NCBI RefSeq assembly: GCF_900108085.1
Contig: NZ_FNVR01000023.1
Span: forward strand, 1 to 64,000
DNA from: Algoriphagus boritolerans DSM 17298 = JCM 18970
Lineage (GTDB): Bacteria; Bacteroidota; Bacteroidia; Cytophagales; Cyclobacteriaceae
Direction of reading: 5' to 3'
Length of the DNA: 64,000 nucleotides
Part shown: positions 7,982-17,886 of the stretch, piece by piece
How positions within the stretch are numbered: position 1 is the first letter of the stretch
Layout: each line of letters begins with the position of its first letter
The notes under the pieces: model-generated
Databases searched by the model: none
What the model was told of the DNA's origin: nothing
Seen by the model: only the letters and a program-made list of their open reading frames with translations
Program-made: the position numbers and the translations under genes

Positions 7982-10117
7982 TTAAGCTACAGGCTTTTCA
8001 GGTTTTGGCAAAAGAGCCTTTCTAGAAAGTTTGAATTTCCCTGTTTTTTTATCGACGTCTATCAATTTGACCATAATCTCTTCGCCTGGCTCGAGTACAC
8101 CTTCCATACTTTCCAGTCGCTCCCACTTTACCTCCGAGATATGAAGTAAACCATCTTTGCCCGGCATAAATTCCACAAAGGCTCCAAATGGTTGAATGTT
8201 TTTCACTTTTCCGGTATACGTTTCACCGATTTCCGGCTGCGCAACGATAGCTTTGATCCGTCGGATCGCGGCATCCATATTGGCCTGATTAGCTGAGAAT
8301 ACATTGATTTTACCCTGATTGTCCACTTCTTCAATGATGATGGTAGCAGCTGTATCCTTTTGGATCTCTTGGATGACCTTTCCTCCAGGTCCAATTACCG
8401 CACCAATCAATTCTTTAGGTATCCACATCATAAACGAACGTGGGGTATGTGGCTTAAAATCTGGTTTTGGTGCAGCCAGTGTCTTAGTGATCTCATTCAA
8501 AATGTGCAGACGTCCTTCTTTTGCCTGATAGAGGGCTTCCTTCAAAACTGAATAATCCAGACCTTCTACTTTAAGGTCCATCTGACAGGCAGTGATTCCT
8601 TTTTCAGTACCTGTCACTTTGAAGTCCATGTCTCCTAAGTGATCTTCATCTCCCAGGATATCAGAAAGAATTGCATATTTACCTGTTTTGGTATCGGATA
8701 TCATTCCCATCGCAATACCTGTTACCGGTGCTTTGATTGGAATACCTGCATCCATCAGGGCTAATGAACCAGCGCAAACAGTTGCCATGGAAGAGGAACC
8801 ATTAGATTCCAAAATATCGGAAACGATCCGGATGGTGTACGGATTTTGGTTGTCAGGAGGAAGTACTTTTTTCAAAGCCCGCATGGCAAGATTCCCATGA
8901 CCTACTTCACGTCTACCGGGACCTCTGTTGATTTTCACTTCACCGGTGGAAAATCCCGGGAAATTATAGTGCAGGAAGAATTTATTGAATCCGGAGATCA
9001 TCGCTCCGTCCACCATTTGCTCATCCATCTTAGTACCGAGGGTGCAGGTGGTGATGGATTGTGTTTCACCTCTCGTGAAAATGGCCGAACCATGTGCCGA
9101 AGGCAAATAATCTACTACCGTCCAGATAGGTCTGATCTCGTTGAGGTCTCTTCCATCCAGTCTTTTTTTGGTTTCAAGGGTAAGGTTTCGAGCAGCCTCT
9201 TTGTGAATTTTATGGAAATAAGGTCCGATCAGGCTTGTTTCGAATCCATGATCTTGTCCCAAACTTGCTACAAATTCTTCTTTTATCTTCTTTAAAAGAT
9301 CTGATCGCTCAGACTTATTTGGGATTTGCTTAGAAACACATTCGAAGAGTTTATCGTAAAGCTCAGATTTCATTTTATCGAAAAGTGCCGGATCGGATTT
9401 TTCGTGGTTGTATGCACGTTTTACTTCTTTTCCAACAACTTTGGTCAATTCAATCTGAACTTCACAGTGTCTTTTGATTTCTTCATGAGCAAATTGAAGC
9501 GCTTCGACCATCTCATCCTCAGAGATTTCGTTTGCTTCACCCTCTACCATCAGAATGTATTCTTTAGATCCTGCTACAATAAATTCTAAGGAGGATTTCT
9601 CCAATTGAGCTGGTGTTGGGTTGATGATCAACACGCCATCAATCTTGGCTACTCTTACTTCAGAAATAGGTCCGTTGAAAGGAATATCAGAAACAGCCAG
9701 AGCAGCCGAAGCGGCCAAGCCTGCCAAACAATCAGGCAATATATTTTCGTCTGCAGACATCAAGGTGATCGATATATTGGTGTCTGCGTGATAATCGTCA
9801 GGAAAAATCGGTCGGATAGCTCGGTCAACGATTCTGCTAATTAAGATTTCATAATCAGAAAGTCGGCCTTCTCTTTTCAAAAATCCTCCTGGAATTTTCC
9901 CCGAAGCAGCAAACTTCTCCTGATAGTCCACAGACATCGGTAAAAAGTCAACTCCTTCTGAAGCTTCTTTTTTGGATACAACGGTAGCCAAAATCATAGC
10001 TTTCCCCATTCTGACAACAACAGCACCATCTGCTTGTTTGGCAAGTGCACCGGTTTCAATAGTGATTTCTCTGCCATCCCGTAAGTGAATGGTCTTAGTG
10101 ATTAAATTTGGTAACAT
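7982..10117 (-). CDS. pnp: Polyribonucleotide nucleotidyltransferase (PNPase)
   Basis: PNPase is a phosphorolytic 3'-5' exoribonuclease and degradosome component. The 711-residue product has two RNase PH domains joined by a helical linker: first core with [17 protein letters not shown], second with [10 protein letters not shown] and F-T-R-G-E-T-Q. A KH domain ([11 protein letters not shown] near 580) and a C-terminal S1 domain ([18 protein letters not shown]) follow. It lies directly downstream of rpsO, the arrangement conserved across bacteria. Confidence 0.98.
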   Translation of the reverse strand: MLPNLITKTIHLRDGREITIETGALAKQADGAVVVRMGKAMILATVVSKKEASEGVDFLPMSVDYQEKFAASGKIPGGFLKREGRLSDYEILISRIVDRAIRPIFPDDYHADTNISITLMSADENILPDCLAGLAASAALAVSDIPFNGPISEVRVAKIDGVLIINPTPAQLEKSSLEFIVAGSKEYILMVEGEANEISEDEMVEALQFAHEEIKRHCEVQIELTKVVGKEVKRAYNHEKSDPALFDKMKSELYDKLFECVSKQIPNKSERSDLLKKIKEEFVASLGQDHGFETSLIGPYFHKIHKEAARNLTLETKKRLDGRDLNEIRPIWTVVDYLPSAHGSAIFTRGETQSITTCTLGTKMDEQMVDGAMISGFNKFFLHYNFPGFSTGEVKINRGPGRREVGHGNLAMRALKKVLPPDNQNPYTIRIVSDILESNGSSSMATVCAGSLALMDAGIPIKAPVTGIAMGMISDTKTGKYAILSDILGDEDHLGDMDFKVTGTEKGITACQMDLKVEGLDYSVLKEALYQAKEGRLHILNEITKTLAAPKPDFKPHTPRSFMMWIPKELIGAVIGPGGKVIQEIQKDTAATIIIEEVDNQGKINVFSANQANMDAAIRRIKAIVAQPEIGETYTGKVKNIQPFGAFVEFMPGKDGLLHISEVKWERLESMEGVLEPGEEIMVKLIDVDKKTGKFKLSRKALLPKPEKPVA

Positions 10118-10166
10118 AACTGATAATTAGTGTAATTTCTTCGGTTTGAAAAATTTAGGCATCTAG

Positions 10167-10210
10167 CGTAAAAAGAAAAAAGTAAGGTCTTCAAGTTAGA
10201 AAACCTTACT
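10167..10210 (-). terminator. Hairpin terminator/processing site between rpsO and pnp
   Basis: An 8-bp stem AGTAAGGT (10181-10188) / ACCTTACT (10203-10210) is followed, in the minus direction, by TTTTTTCTTTTT. It lies just after the rpsO stop and could end rpsO transcripts or attenuate read-through into pnp. Confidence 0.65.
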
Positions 10211-10216
10211 GAGGTG

Positions 10217-10492
10217 TTATTTTCTGATTCCAAGCTCAGCGATGATTGCTCTGTAGCGCTCGATTTCTTTCTTATGTAGGTAATTAAGAAGGCTTCTTCG
10301 CTTACCTACCAGCTTCAACAATCCCAACCTGGTGGAGTGATCCTTTTTATTTGACTTCAAATGCTCAGTCAAATAATGGATTCTGTGTGTAAAGAGGGCA
10401 ATCTGTGATTCAGGAGATCCTGTATCAGTAGCAGATTTTAACCGTCCATGATTTTGAAACAACTCTTGTTTTTTCTCTGGTGTTAAATACAT
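10217..10492 (-). CDS. rpsO: 30S ribosomal protein S15
   Basis: S15 binds 16S rRNA early in assembly of the small subunit platform. The 91-residue product shows the family pattern [10 protein letters not shown] near 20-30, [10 protein letters not shown], and [15 protein letters not shown] near 65. Length is normal. It precedes pnp on the same strand, separated by a hairpin. An RNA leader for S15 autoregulation is possible, but the upstream region is only about 60 bases and I see no clear structure. Confidence 0.97.
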   Translation of the reverse strand: MYLTPEKKQELFQNHGRLKSATDTGSPESQIALFTHRIHYLTEHLKSNKKDHSTRLGLLKLVGKRRSLLNYLHKKEIERYRAIIAELGIRK

Positions 10493-10519
10493 GTTTAGCT
10501 AAATTAATTAAATTAGGTA

Positions 10520-10527
10520 CAAAGGTA
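10520..10527 (-). promoter_or_regulatory. Candidate -7 promoter box upstream of rpsO
   Basis: On the minus strand the bases read TACCTTTG, matching TAnnTTTG, 28 bases upstream of the rpsO ATG. No TTG lies at the ideal spacing, so this is a weak call. Confidence 0.35.
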
Positions 10528-10553
10528 AGATTATTATTTCAAAAAGTAAATAT

Positions 10554-12317
10554 TCAGTTGGACTTTGCCGATGATTTGGATAAAAATGCGGTTAGTTTTT
10601 TCCAGATTTCAGAATAAAAATCACCCTCAAACAGTCGGGCGTCTTTCCTTGCCTGTCTTAAAAAGAACAAACCAAATGGAATAAGACAAAGATTGGAGAA
10701 AATTGTCCCAAAAAATGAGTCTGTCACACCTTCTTTTGCCCATTTTTCTCCGGTTATTGTCAGCATGTAAAACAGGATAAAGAAGATGATCGAAATCAAA
10801 ACTGGCATCCCAAGTCCTCCTTTCTTTATAATAGATCCTAAGGGGGCTCCGATTAAAAACATAACAAAACACGCAATTGCCTGTGTGTATTTTTGATACC
10901 AAGCGATTTCATACCTTCTGAATTCGCGTTCGTGATTTTCAATCTGAGTCATTTTGACATTGAATGTATTCTTCAGGTTGCGGGAATTGTTCAATGACAT
11001 GGTTAAAGCATTGGATATGTATCCTCGCTTAAATATCACAGAATCGATCAATGCCTTTTCCTCAGGTGTCAACGGTGTAGTCCGGGGATTCTTTTTGGGT
11101 ATTTCTTTTCCAGTGGTATCTACCGAAGTGATTAATTTGGTTGAGGAGTCGACTGAGTTTTTATTGAGTGAATTTCGGCTTAGCTTGCGTTTGAAAATGG
11201 AATCGGTTTTCAAGGGCTGACTGGTCGCGGCTACATTTATTTTTAATTCACGGTTTTGGAGCGAGTCCAGACGTTTAACAACCGCCGAATCACTTTTTGT
11301 TTTTAACCTTTCCAGGGAGTCCCGTTTCTTCCTTTCCCGTTGGATTCTACTTTTTCTGACTGCATCATCCAGTTCTTTCCTTTTTTTTATTTCTTCAGGT
11401 GGACTGAGTTTTCTGTTTTTCGTAAAGAAAGGATAAATACTCTCTGCGGTTTGATAGTTTTGAAATTTCAAATCATTGACCAGCGTGTAGATTGAATCCA
11501 ATCCTTCCTTGATCTCTGCGATATTTTTTATTGCCCGGTTAGTGGACCATTGATCCTCCGGAGTGCGGCTCAGCTGAAAAGCACCTAAGTCGAAGACGAT
11601 TACATTTTCATCAAATTTCGTCCTTGAAAATTTAACAGGACCTTCTGAGATCCCTCTAGTCAATCGGTCTTCCTTATAGTTCAGCCCATTGTACAAAGTC
11701 AACTTCAGGTAGCTTTCGCTGAAAAATGTCTCCATCCTACCCGAATCTGCCAAGGTTACATTCAGGTTACCTTGCTGCTCGGCATGGTTGTAAATAATGA
11801 TATCCTTCAATCGGATATCATCCCGTTTCTCGTTTACTTTAATACTATAATTGGGAATTCCGCTGTAAAATATCCCCTCTTTGATGTCTAATGCCGGGGA
11901 TTTCATTCGGATGTCGTAGAGGAGGCTGAAGGTTTTTAGATTTACTTTTGGAACCAAATAGTTATTGGACAAATAAGCTCCAATCGTCAAAAACACGACA
12001 AATATCCCAATCGGCCTCATTGCCCGGATCAAAGAAATCCCACTGCTTTTTATTGCCGTGAGTTCAAAATGTTCTCCGAGATTACCAAAAGTCATCAAGC
12101 TCGAAAGCAATACCGCCAAAGGCAAAGCCATGGGCGAAATACTGATAACAAAATATCCGATCAGTTCTAAATAAATGAAAAAGCCCAAACCTTTACCGAA
12201 TATCTCATCGAAGTATTTGAGCATGTTGACAATCAGCAGGATAAAGTCAACCACCAAAAAAGTAAGTAAAAACGGACCTAGAAAAGATCCCAGAATAAGC
12301 TTATCGAGTTTTTTCAT
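10554..12317 (-). CDS. LptF/LptG family lipopolysaccharide export permease
   Basis: This inner-membrane permease belongs to the YjgP/YjgQ family. LptF and LptG form the membrane part of the LptB2FG exporter that extracts LPS and passes it to LptC/LptA. The 587-residue protein has three N-terminal membrane helices (about 10-120), a periplasmic beta-jellyroll domain (about 130-260), and C-terminal membrane helices (about 470-560). Between jellyroll and last helices lies a long, highly charged insertion (about 300-420, many K, R, S and D), which makes it far longer than the roughly 360 residues of proteobacterial LptF/LptG. Insertions of this sort occur in Bacteroidetes. No lptB or partner permease is adjacent. 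Confidence 0.87.
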   Translation of the reverse strand: MKKLDKLILGSFLGPFLLTFLVVDFILLIVNMLKYFDEIFGKGLGFFIYLELIGYFVISISPMALPLAVLLSSLMTFGNLGEHFELTAIKSSGISLIRAMRPIGIFVVFLTIGAYLSNNYLVPKVNLKTFSLLYDIRMKSPALDIKEGIFYSGIPNYSIKVNEKRDDIRLKDIIIYNHAEQQGNLNVTLADSGRMETFFSESYLKLTLYNGLNYKEDRLTRGISEGPVKFSRTKFDENVIVFDLGAFQLSRTPEDQWSTNRAIKNIAEIKEGLDSIYTLVNDLKFQNYQTAESIYPFFTKNRKLSPPEEIKKRKELDDAVRKSRIQRERKKRDSLERLKTKSDSAVVKRLDSLQNRELKINVAATSQPLKTDSIFKRKLSRNSLNKNSVDSSTKLITSVDTTGKEIPKKNPRTTPLTPEEKALIDSVIFKRGYISNALTMSLNNSRNLKNTFNVKMTQIENHEREFRRYEIAWYQKYTQAIACFVMFLIGAPLGSIIKKGGLGMPVLISIIFFILFYMLTITGEKWAKEGVTDSFFGTIFSNLCLIPFGLFFLRQARKDARLFEGDFYSEIWKKLTAFLSKSSAKSN

Positions 12318-12390
12318 TCGTAAAATCTAACTCCCCAACAGAAAACGGAATTCTGCTACAGGAGTTCAAAGTTGGCGATTTGGATGGAAT

Positions 12391-12786
12391 TTATCCACCT
12401 ATTATCTCCTTTAACTTGGCAATCAATCCATCCCAAATGGCTTCAAGCTCCTCTTCTTCATACTCATTTGAATAGTCAATTACTTTCAGAAAAAGTGATT
12501 GGGTCAGTTCATTTTCCTCAAGCTTAAATTCAATGAAGGAATGATCGGCATCATTTGGGTTTTTGGGATCAAAAAAATCAAATTTTACGTGAAGATTTGC
12601 CCGAAGTGACGTCAACTTGGCATGATGATCCTCATTGTCAATATTGAAGATGTAATTTCTGTCTTCATCTATCCGGACATCATCCGCAAACCACTCTCCT
12701 AATCCACTGGCTGTACTTAAATATTGAAATACAATTTTTCTGGAAGCATTTATTTGATAATCAGCAACAAACTTATTTTTGACCAT
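12391..12786 (-). CDS. START-like domain protein
   Basis: The 131-residue product has features of the SRPBCC/START-like (AHSA1-related) helix-grip fold. An N-terminal strand is followed by R-K-I-V-F-Q-Y-L-S-T-A-S-G-L-G-E-W-F-A-D-D-V, typical of the first helix pair. An alternation of acidic strands and a long C-terminal helix (E-E-E-L-E-A-I-W-D-G-L-I-A-K-L) come next. The protein is strongly acidic. Such small START-like proteins are widespread in Bacteroidetes with no assigned ligand. ATG at 12786 is preferred over an in-frame start 14 codons upstream because homology-like sequence begins at MVKNKF. It follows the same direction as the LptF/LptG gene. Confidence 0.75.
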   Translation of the reverse strand: MVKNKFVADYQINASRKIVFQYLSTASGLGEWFADDVRIDEDRNYIFNIDNEDHHAKLTSLRANLHVKFDFFDPKNPNDADHSFIEFKLEENELTQSLFLKVIDYSNEYEEEELEAIWDGLIAKLKEIIGG

Positions 12787-12871
12787 GATTTGTAATTTTA
12801 CGGGTGACTTAATCACACTTTTTATCAAATTGGAACTTGCATTTCAGAGTACAAGACCTCATATTTGCATT

Positions 12872-12925
12872 CCCTTTCGGAAAGGGTATCAAAAGGCGTA
12901 ATTCAAACGGAAAACGCCTTGTTTT
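12872..12925. other. Two hairpins upstream of the START-like gene
   Basis: CCCTTT-CGG-AAAGGG occupies 12872-12886. AAGGCGT (12893-12899) pairs with ACGCCTT (12914-12920) and is followed by GTTTTT. The second looks like a + strand terminator although no + strand gene precedes it; it could also end a minus strand transcript coming from the repeat near 13001. Confidence 0.4.
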
Positions 12926-13000
12926 TGAAAATCTGACGGTCGTTTAATTTAACGATTAAATTCAGAAAACAATATTTAAAAAAAATAAATCACTTGTAAT

Positions 13001-13056
13001 GCGAGGTATCCCGATGGCTTTCGGGAGTGGGATTCATATCCGCTACGTCACGGCGC
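13001..13056 (+). repeat. tRNA-Met-like or dispersed repeat sequence
   Basis: Three blocks, GCGAGGTA (13001), GATTCATA (13031) and GTCACGG (13047), recur in the same order and almost the same spacing (offsets 30 and 46 versus 29 and 45) in the genuine tRNA-Met at 13122. A strong CCCGA/TCGGG stem sits where the D arm would be. The T arm and acceptor 3' half are not recognisable, so this is not a working tRNA. A partly similar block (ATGCGAG ... CCCGA ... TCGGGA) occurs on the minus strand near 23400, so a dispersed palindromic repeat is an alternative. Confidence 0.4.
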
Positions 13057-13121
13057 AAAGGTGCGGTGGACGGGAACTCAAATCTCCTGATTAATTTGAA
13101 CTGTTGATTTATAAAATATTT

Positions 13122-13195
13122 GGCGAGGTAGCTCAGTTGGTTAGAGCGCAGGATTCATAACCCTGAGGTCACGGGTTCAACTCCCGTCCTCGCTA
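13122..13195 (+). tRNA. tRNA-Met (anticodon CAT)
   Basis: It folds as a full tRNA: acceptor GGCGAGG with CCTCGCT, D arm GCTC-AGTTGGTTA-GAGC, anticodon loop TTCATAA, T arm ACGGG-TTCAACT-CCCGT, discriminator A, no encoded CCA. The CAT anticodon could also belong to an Ile-2 type tRNA read after lysidine modification; the body and G-rich acceptor favour an elongator Met. Confidence 0.92.
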
Positions 13196-13196
13196 C

Positions 13197-13225
13197 AAAG
13201 GCTTTCAGAGATGGAAGCCTTTTTT
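13197..13225 (+). terminator. Terminator of tRNA-Met
   Basis: The hairpin AAAGGCTTTC / GGAAGCCTTT ends in a run of T and lies directly after the tRNA. Confidence 0.75.
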
Positions 13226-13243
13226 CATTTTTGACTATCTTTC

Positions 13244-14578
13244 ATGGAAATGAACCCAAGTCAAACCCAAAATCCACCTGATTCTTTTCTTAAGAAACTT
13301 CATTTTTTAGGTCCAGGATTTATTCTTTCGGCATCTATTGTTGGCTCAGGAGAATTAATTGCCACGACGATTCTGGGGGCCAAAGGGGGATTTATCACGT
13401 TTTGGGTGATTTTGGTCAGCTGCCTGATTAAGGTCGCAGTTCAACTCGAATTTGGGAAAAATGCAATTGTATCGGGTAGACCTCTAATGCATGAGTTTAA
13501 TTTATTGCAAGGCGGTAAAGTGCTCCATGCAAATTGGGCCGTTTGGGCGACTTTTGTGCTTACCTTGTTCAAAATTCTTCAGTTGGGCGGTATGCTTGGC
13601 GGAGCAGCCATTGTACTAAATTTACTTTTTCCAGCTGCATCAGTAGTTTTTTGGATTGTCCTGTTGGGGATTAGCCTGAGCCTTTTAATCTATAAAAACT
13701 ATTATCGTCTGGTGGAAAAAGCATCCATGCTGATGGTATTTGGGTTTACGCTTTTTACCATTGTCTCACTTTTTGCAGTTTTTTATACCCCGTTTGCATT
13801 TTCACTTGCTGATGTCGTGTCCGGGTTGAGTTTCAAACTCCCTCAGGAAGTTCTTTTTGTGGCGATTGGCGCGTTTGGGATCACCGGTGTGGCAAGTGAT
13901 GAAATCATAGCTTATACCTATTGGTGTCAGGAAAAAGGCTATGCAACATTCACAGGTCCAAATGACGGATCAGAAAACTGGAGATATCGAGCCCAAGGTT
14001 GGATCAAAATCATGTATCTGGATGCGTTTTTGGCCATGATAATCTATACCTTGGTGACGGCATCCTTCTACTTATTAGGGGCCGCAATTCTTCACGGAAA
14101 TGATGCTTTACCTGATGGAATGGATTTGATCAATTCGCTGGCGGCTATCTATACTGAATCGCTCGGGAAAGGTGCTAGATATGGTTACCTCATCGGTGCT
14201 TTTTTCGCATTATATTCCAGCGTTTTTGCTACCCTAGCCTATTGGTCCAGGCTTTTCCCGGATATTTTTTCCCAATTTGGATGGATTGCCTACGATGACA
14301 AAAAGTCTTTGAACAAGTGGGTTAGTGCCTTGGCTATCGTACTTCCCTCGTTATGGATTTTGACGTTTCTTTTTGTGAAACTACCCGGATTCATGGTGCT
14401 TTCAGGCGGGGTAGTTGGATCTGTGTTACTACTTGTGGTGATTTTCGCCTCGATTAAATTTAGAATAAAAAATAAGGGACTAAAGCTGACCTCAGGATCT
14501 TTTTCAGAAATTATGTTTTGGCTGAGTGTGACTTCTATTTTGGCCGTGTCCTGCTACGGCATTTTCAAATTATTATAA
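13244..14578 (+). CDS. Nramp-family transporter lacking the usual metal motifs
   Basis: This is a 444-residue integral membrane protein with about eleven hydrophobic segments in the LeuT fold. It starts with the Nramp opening G-P-G-F-I-L-S-A-S. In classical Nramp Mn/Fe transporters the first helix carries D-P-G-N and the sixth M-P-H. Here the first helix reads V-G-S-G-E-L-I-A-T-T (about 35-44) and the sixth G-A-F-G-I-T-G-V-A-S-D-E (about 210-221), so both metal-binding motifs are replaced. It therefore belongs to the divergent Nramp-related branch. Substrate (Mg, another cation or none) cannot be read from the sequence. It is convergent with rplT and separated from it by a bidirectional terminator. 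Confidence 0.82.
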   Translation: MEMNPSQTQNPPDSFLKKLHFLGPGFILSASIVGSGELIATTILGAKGGFITFWVILVSCLIKVAVQLEFGKNAIVSGRPLMHEFNLLQGGKVLHANWAVWATFVLTLFKILQLGGMLGGAAIVLNLLFPAASVVFWIVLLGISLSLLIYKNYYRLVEKASMLMVFGFTLFTIVSLFAVFYTPFAFSLADVVSGLSFKLPQEVLFVAIGAFGITGVASDEIIAYTYWCQEKGYATFTGPNDGSENWRYRAQGWIKIMYLDAFLAMIIYTLVTASFYLLGAAILHGNDALPDGMDLINSLAAIYTESLGKGARYGYLIGAFFALYSSVFATLAYWSRLFPDIFSQFGWIAYDDKKSLNKWVSALAIVLPSLWILTFLFVKLPGFMVLSGGVVGSVLLLVVIFASIKFRIKNKGLKLTSGSFSEIMFWLSVTSILAVSCYGIFKLL

Positions 14579-14579
14579 A

Positions 14580-14606
14580 CAAAAAAGCCTCCCCGAAGGA
14601 AGGCTT
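14580..14606. terminator. Bidirectional terminator between the Nramp-type gene and rplT
   Basis: AAGCCT and AGGCTT arms around CCCCGAAGGA, preceded by an A run, lie between two convergent genes. Confidence 0.55.
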
Positions 14607-14630
14607 CTGCAAAATAAGGATGTGCCGACC

Positions 14631-14975
14631 TTATTTTACTCTTTCAACTACAGCTTTGAATGCTTCTGGATGGTTCATTGCCAAATCCGCCAAAACCTTA
14701 CGGTTAAGTTCGATTTCAGCTTTCTTCAACAAACCCATTAATTGAGAATAAGAAACACCGTGCAATCTTGCACCGGCGTTGATACGCTGAATCCATAAAC
14801 CTCGAAATTCTCTTTTCTTTGCTTTACGGTCTCTGTATGCGTACTGAAGACCTTTCTCGTACTTGTTTTTAGCTACTGTCCACACATTTTTACCTCTTCC
14901 GAAGTAGCCTCTAGTGGCTTTAAGTATCTTTTTTCTTCTTGCTCTTGACGCTACCGCGTTTACCGATCTAGGCAT
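14631..14975 (-). CDS. rplT: 50S ribosomal protein L20
   Basis: L20 binds 23S rRNA early in large-subunit assembly. The 114-residue basic protein has the family start [15 protein letters not shown] and the central [20 protein letters not shown]. It is the last gene of thrS-infC-rpmI-rplT. In other bacteria L20 represses this operon by binding its mRNA; whether that holds here is not visible. Confidence 0.98.
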   Translation of the reverse strand: MPRSVNAVASRARRKKILKATRGYFGRGKNVWTVAKNKYEKGLQYAYRDRKAKKREFRGLWIQRINAGARLHGVSYSQLMGLLKKAEIELNRKVLADLAMNHPEAFKAVVERVK

Positions 14976-15081
14976 AGTTTTTTGATTTTTGACGCTTGGT
15001 GTCCTGATTTCTCGGGATCTTTTTTACCAAAGCATCTGGTGAATTAATGAACCTTACTTATTAATTGAAATGAGGTGAAGA

Positions 15082-15276
15082 TCAGATCTTCAACATATTT
15101 CTTACTCTACCTTCGTCAGACACGTGTACCAAACCAGTTTTGGTGAGGTTGTTTTTACGTTTGGTAGATTTTTTCGTCAGGATATGGCTTTTATAAGCGT
15201 GTTTCCTTTTGATTTTACCGGTTCCTGTGAGGGTAAACCGTTTTTTTGCACTTGATTTGGTTTTTACTTTTGGCAT
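15082..15276 (-). CDS. rpmI: 50S ribosomal protein L35
   Basis: A 64-residue, strongly basic protein with the L35 pattern [14 protein letters not shown] and [14 protein letters not shown]. It sits between infC and rplT, as in most bacteria. Confidence 0.97.
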   Translation of the reverse strand: MPKVKTKSSAKKRFTLTGTGKIKRKHAYKSHILTKKSTKRKNNLTKTGLVHVSDEGRVRNMLKI

Positions 15277-15300
15277 TTTGCTGTATTTAATTGGTTGAAA

Positions 15301-15852
15301 TTATTTCTTCCCCGGTTTCGGAGCGATGAAGATATTCATACGCTTTCCTTCGAGCTTAGGCATCTGTTCTACCACTCCGTAATCTTCCAACGCCTGAGCA
15401 AATTTCAACAGGAGCATTTCTCCTCTCTCTTTGAAAACAATTGATCGGCCAACGAAGTGTACATAAGCTTTAATTTTTGACCCTTCCTTTAGAAAGCTGA
15501 TCGCATGCTTCAATTTGAAACTGTAATCGTGATCGTCTGTATTAGGCCCGAAACGGATTTCTTTCAAAACAACTTTTGCCGCATTTGACTTGATTTCCTT
15601 CTGCTTTTTCTTCTGCTCGTATTTGAATTTGGCATAATCCAAAATCTTACAAACAGGTGGATTGGTAGTCGGCGAAATTTCAACCAGATCCAGCTCATTG
15701 TCCTGAGCCAGTTTAATTGCCTTTTCCAGAAGCAATACTTCGTTCCCTCCTTCGACGAAATCTCCTACTACTCTTACTTCGCGAGCTCTGATTTTTTGAT
15801 TTACCTTATATGGTTCTTCTTGTCGACCTCTAGGTGGTTGTCTTTCTCTCAA
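15301..15852 (-). CDS. infC: Translation initiation factor IF-3, rare TTG start
   Basis: IF-3 keeps 30S subunits free and proofreads start-codon pairing. The 183-residue product has the N-domain ([14 protein letters not shown]), the linker with [21 protein letters not shown], and the C-domain ([13 protein letters not shown]). The C-terminus ends P-G-K-K. The best start is TTG at 15850-15852; no in-frame ATG or GTG lies near the expected N-terminus. Non-canonical starts in infC (AUU in E. coli) let IF-3 inhibit its own synthesis, so the TTG here probably serves the same feedback. Confidence 0.95.
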   Translation of the reverse strand: MRERQPPRGRQEEPYKVNQKIRAREVRVVGDFVEGGNEVLLLEKAIKLAQDNELDLVEISPTTNPPVCKILDYAKFKYEQKKKQKEIKSNAAKVVLKEIRFGPNTDDHDYSFKLKHAISFLKEGSKIKAYVHFVGRSIVFKERGEMLLLKFAQALEDYGVVEQMPKLEGKRMNIFIAPKPGKK

Positions 15853-15936
15853 GTGTTTTCGGTTGTTTTTATTGAAATTGACTGCAAATATCGGAATTAT
15901 TTCTAATTCTAAAAAGCAGAATTAAATATTACCCAA

Positions 15937-17886
15937 TTACTGCTTATTCAGCGATTCTGAAATAATCTCCTTAAAATATGAGATAAACTCTGTCGGAGTG
16001 AAGCTTCCCAAGTCTCCCTGACCATGCTTTCGGACAGAAACTTTGCCTTCTTCTTGCTCCTTTTCCCCTACTATCAGCATGAAAGGCACTTTTTTCACCT
16101 CTGAATCGCGGATCTTACGACCGATCTTCTCATCCCTGTTATCTATGCTTCCTGTAATATCGGCTTCATCCAATAAGCTTTTAAGCTCTTCGGCATACCC
16201 AATATATTTTTCGGAGATCGGAAGAATATTGATCTGCTCCGGAGAAAGCCACAGCGGAAAATCACCCGCACAGTGCTCAATCAAGACCGCAACAAAGCGC
16301 TCCAATGAACCAAAAGGAGCCCTGTGGATCATCACCGGTCTGTGCTTTTGATTATCCGAACCAATATATTCCAACTGGAATCGATCCGGCAATTGGTAAT
16401 CCACCTGGATGGTTCCCAGCTGCCACTTTCTGCCCAAGGCATCTTTGACCATAAAGTCCAGCTTTGGTCCATAGAATGCCGCTTCGCCTAATTCAGTTAC
16501 AGTTTCCAGCCCTTTCTCAGCTGACGCTTCAATAATCGCTGATTCTGCTTTTTCCCAAGCCTCATCCGAACCGATGTATTTTTCCTTTTTCTCCGGATCT
16601 CTTAAGGAAATCTGAGCTGTGTAATCCTCAAAACCTAAGGCTTTGAAGACATAAAGCACCAAATCAATCACTTTGATAAACTCTTCCTTTACCTGATCCG
16701 GGCGGCAGAAAATGTGCGCATCATCCTGAGTAAAACCTCTCACTCGGGTCAAGCCGTGCAATTCACCACTTTGCTCGTAACGGTAAACCGTTCCAAACTC
16801 AGCATATCGAATCGGTAAATCCTTGTAAGATCGTGGCTTATGCTTGTAGATTTCACAATGGTGAGGGCAGTTCATCGGCTTCAGCAAGAAGGTTTCACCT
16901 TCATGAGGCGTAGTGATTGGCTGAAATGAATCCTTCCCGTATTTCTCGTAGTGACCTGAAGTCTCATACAATGCTTTGCTACCGATATGAGGTGTCGTCA
17001 CCTGCTGATAGCCTGACTTATCCTGCGCTTTTTTCATAAAGCTGATGAGTCGCTCGCGCAAAAGTGTTCCTTTTGGAAGCCACAGCGGCAAGCCCATTCC
17101 CACTTTTTCAGAAAACGTAAAAAGCTCCAATTCACGACCGATCTTACGGTGATCACGTTTTTTCGCTTCCTCCAGCAAAGTCAAGTATTCCTGAAGTTGT
17201 TTGGCTTTCGGGAAAGTGACGCCATAGATACGGGTTAACATTTTGCGCTTTTCATCCCCTCTCCAATACGCTCCGGCAATATTAGTCAGCTTGACAGCTT
17301 TGATAAAACCTGTATTTGGAATGTGCGGTCCACGGCAGAGATCTGTGAAGTTTCCCTGCTCGTAAAAAGTAATGGAACCGTCTTCTAATCCTTCCAAAAG
17401 ATCAAGCTTATATTCATCGCCTTTCTCCTTGAAAAATGCGATTGCGTCAGCTTTTCCTACTTCTTTGCGAATAAAATCGGCTTTTTCGCGGGCAAGTTCG
17501 ATCATTTTCTGCTCGATCTTCTCCAGCTCCTCCCCTTCCAGCTTGTGATCACCGAAGTCGACATCGTAGTAGAAACCGGTTTCAATAGGCGGGCCGATTC
17601 CGAACTTAATGCCAGGATATAGCGCTTCCAAGGCTTCTGCCATTAAGTGAGCCGAAGAGTGCCAGAAGGTGTTTTTGCCTTCTCCGTCATTCCAGGTAAG
17701 CAATTGAAGGATAGCGTCTTCTTGGATTGCTCGAGTGGCATCCCAAACCTGACCGTTGACTTTGGCAGCAAGAACATTTCGTGCTAGACCCTCGCTGATA
17801 CTTGCAGCAATCTGTAGTCCGGAAGTCCCTTTTTCATACTCCTTCACGGAGCCATCCGGAAGGGTAATTTTAATAAGTTGTGACAT
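15937..17886 (-). CDS. thrS: Threonyl-tRNA synthetase
   Basis: ThrRS charges tRNA-Thr and edits mischarged Ser. The 649-residue class II synthetase has an N-terminal TGS domain ([10 protein letters not shown]), an editing domain with [10 protein letters not shown] and the later C-R-G-P-H zinc/editing segment. The catalytic core shows motif 2 ([18 protein letters not shown]) and motif 3 ([10 protein letters not shown]), with zinc ligands M-N-C-P-H-H. A C-terminal anticodon-binding domain completes it. It is the first gene of the translation-factor operon. Confidence 0.98.
   Translation of the reverse strand: MSQLIKITLPDGSVKEYEKGTSGLQIAASISEGLARNVLAAKVNGQVWDATRAIQEDAILQLLTWNDGEGKNTFWHSSAHLMAEALEALYPGIKFGIGPPIETGFYYDVDFGDHKLEGEELEKIEQKMIELAREKADFIRKEVGKADAIAFFKEKGDEYKLDLLEGLEDGSITFYEQGNFTDLCRGPHIPNTGFIKAVKLTNIAGAYWRGDEKRKMLTRIYGVTFPKAKQLQEYLTLLEEAKKRDHRKIGRELELFTFSEKVGMGLPLWLPKGTLLRERLISFMKKAQDKSGYQQVTTPHIGSKALYETSGHYEKYGKDSFQPITTPHEGETFLLKPMNCPHHCEIYKHKPRSYKDLPIRYAEFGTVYRYEQSGELHGLTRVRGFTQDDAHIFCRPDQVKEEFIKVIDLVLYVFKALGFEDYTAQISLRDPEKKEKYIGSDEAWEKAESAIIEASAEKGLETVTELGEAAFYGPKLDFMVKDALGRKWQLGTIQVDYQLPDRFQLEYIGSDNQKHRPVMIHRAPFGSLERFVAVLIEHCAGDFPLWLSPEQINILPISEKYIGYAEELKSLLDEADITGSIDNRDEKIGRKIRDSEVKKVPFMLIVGEKEQEEGKVSVRKHGQGDLGSFTPTEFISYFKEIISESLNKQ

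Noticed and set aside
8846..9295. 149-codon + strand frame opposite pnp
   Set aside because: It lies wholly within the conserved PNPase coding region and shows no recognisable domain or start context.
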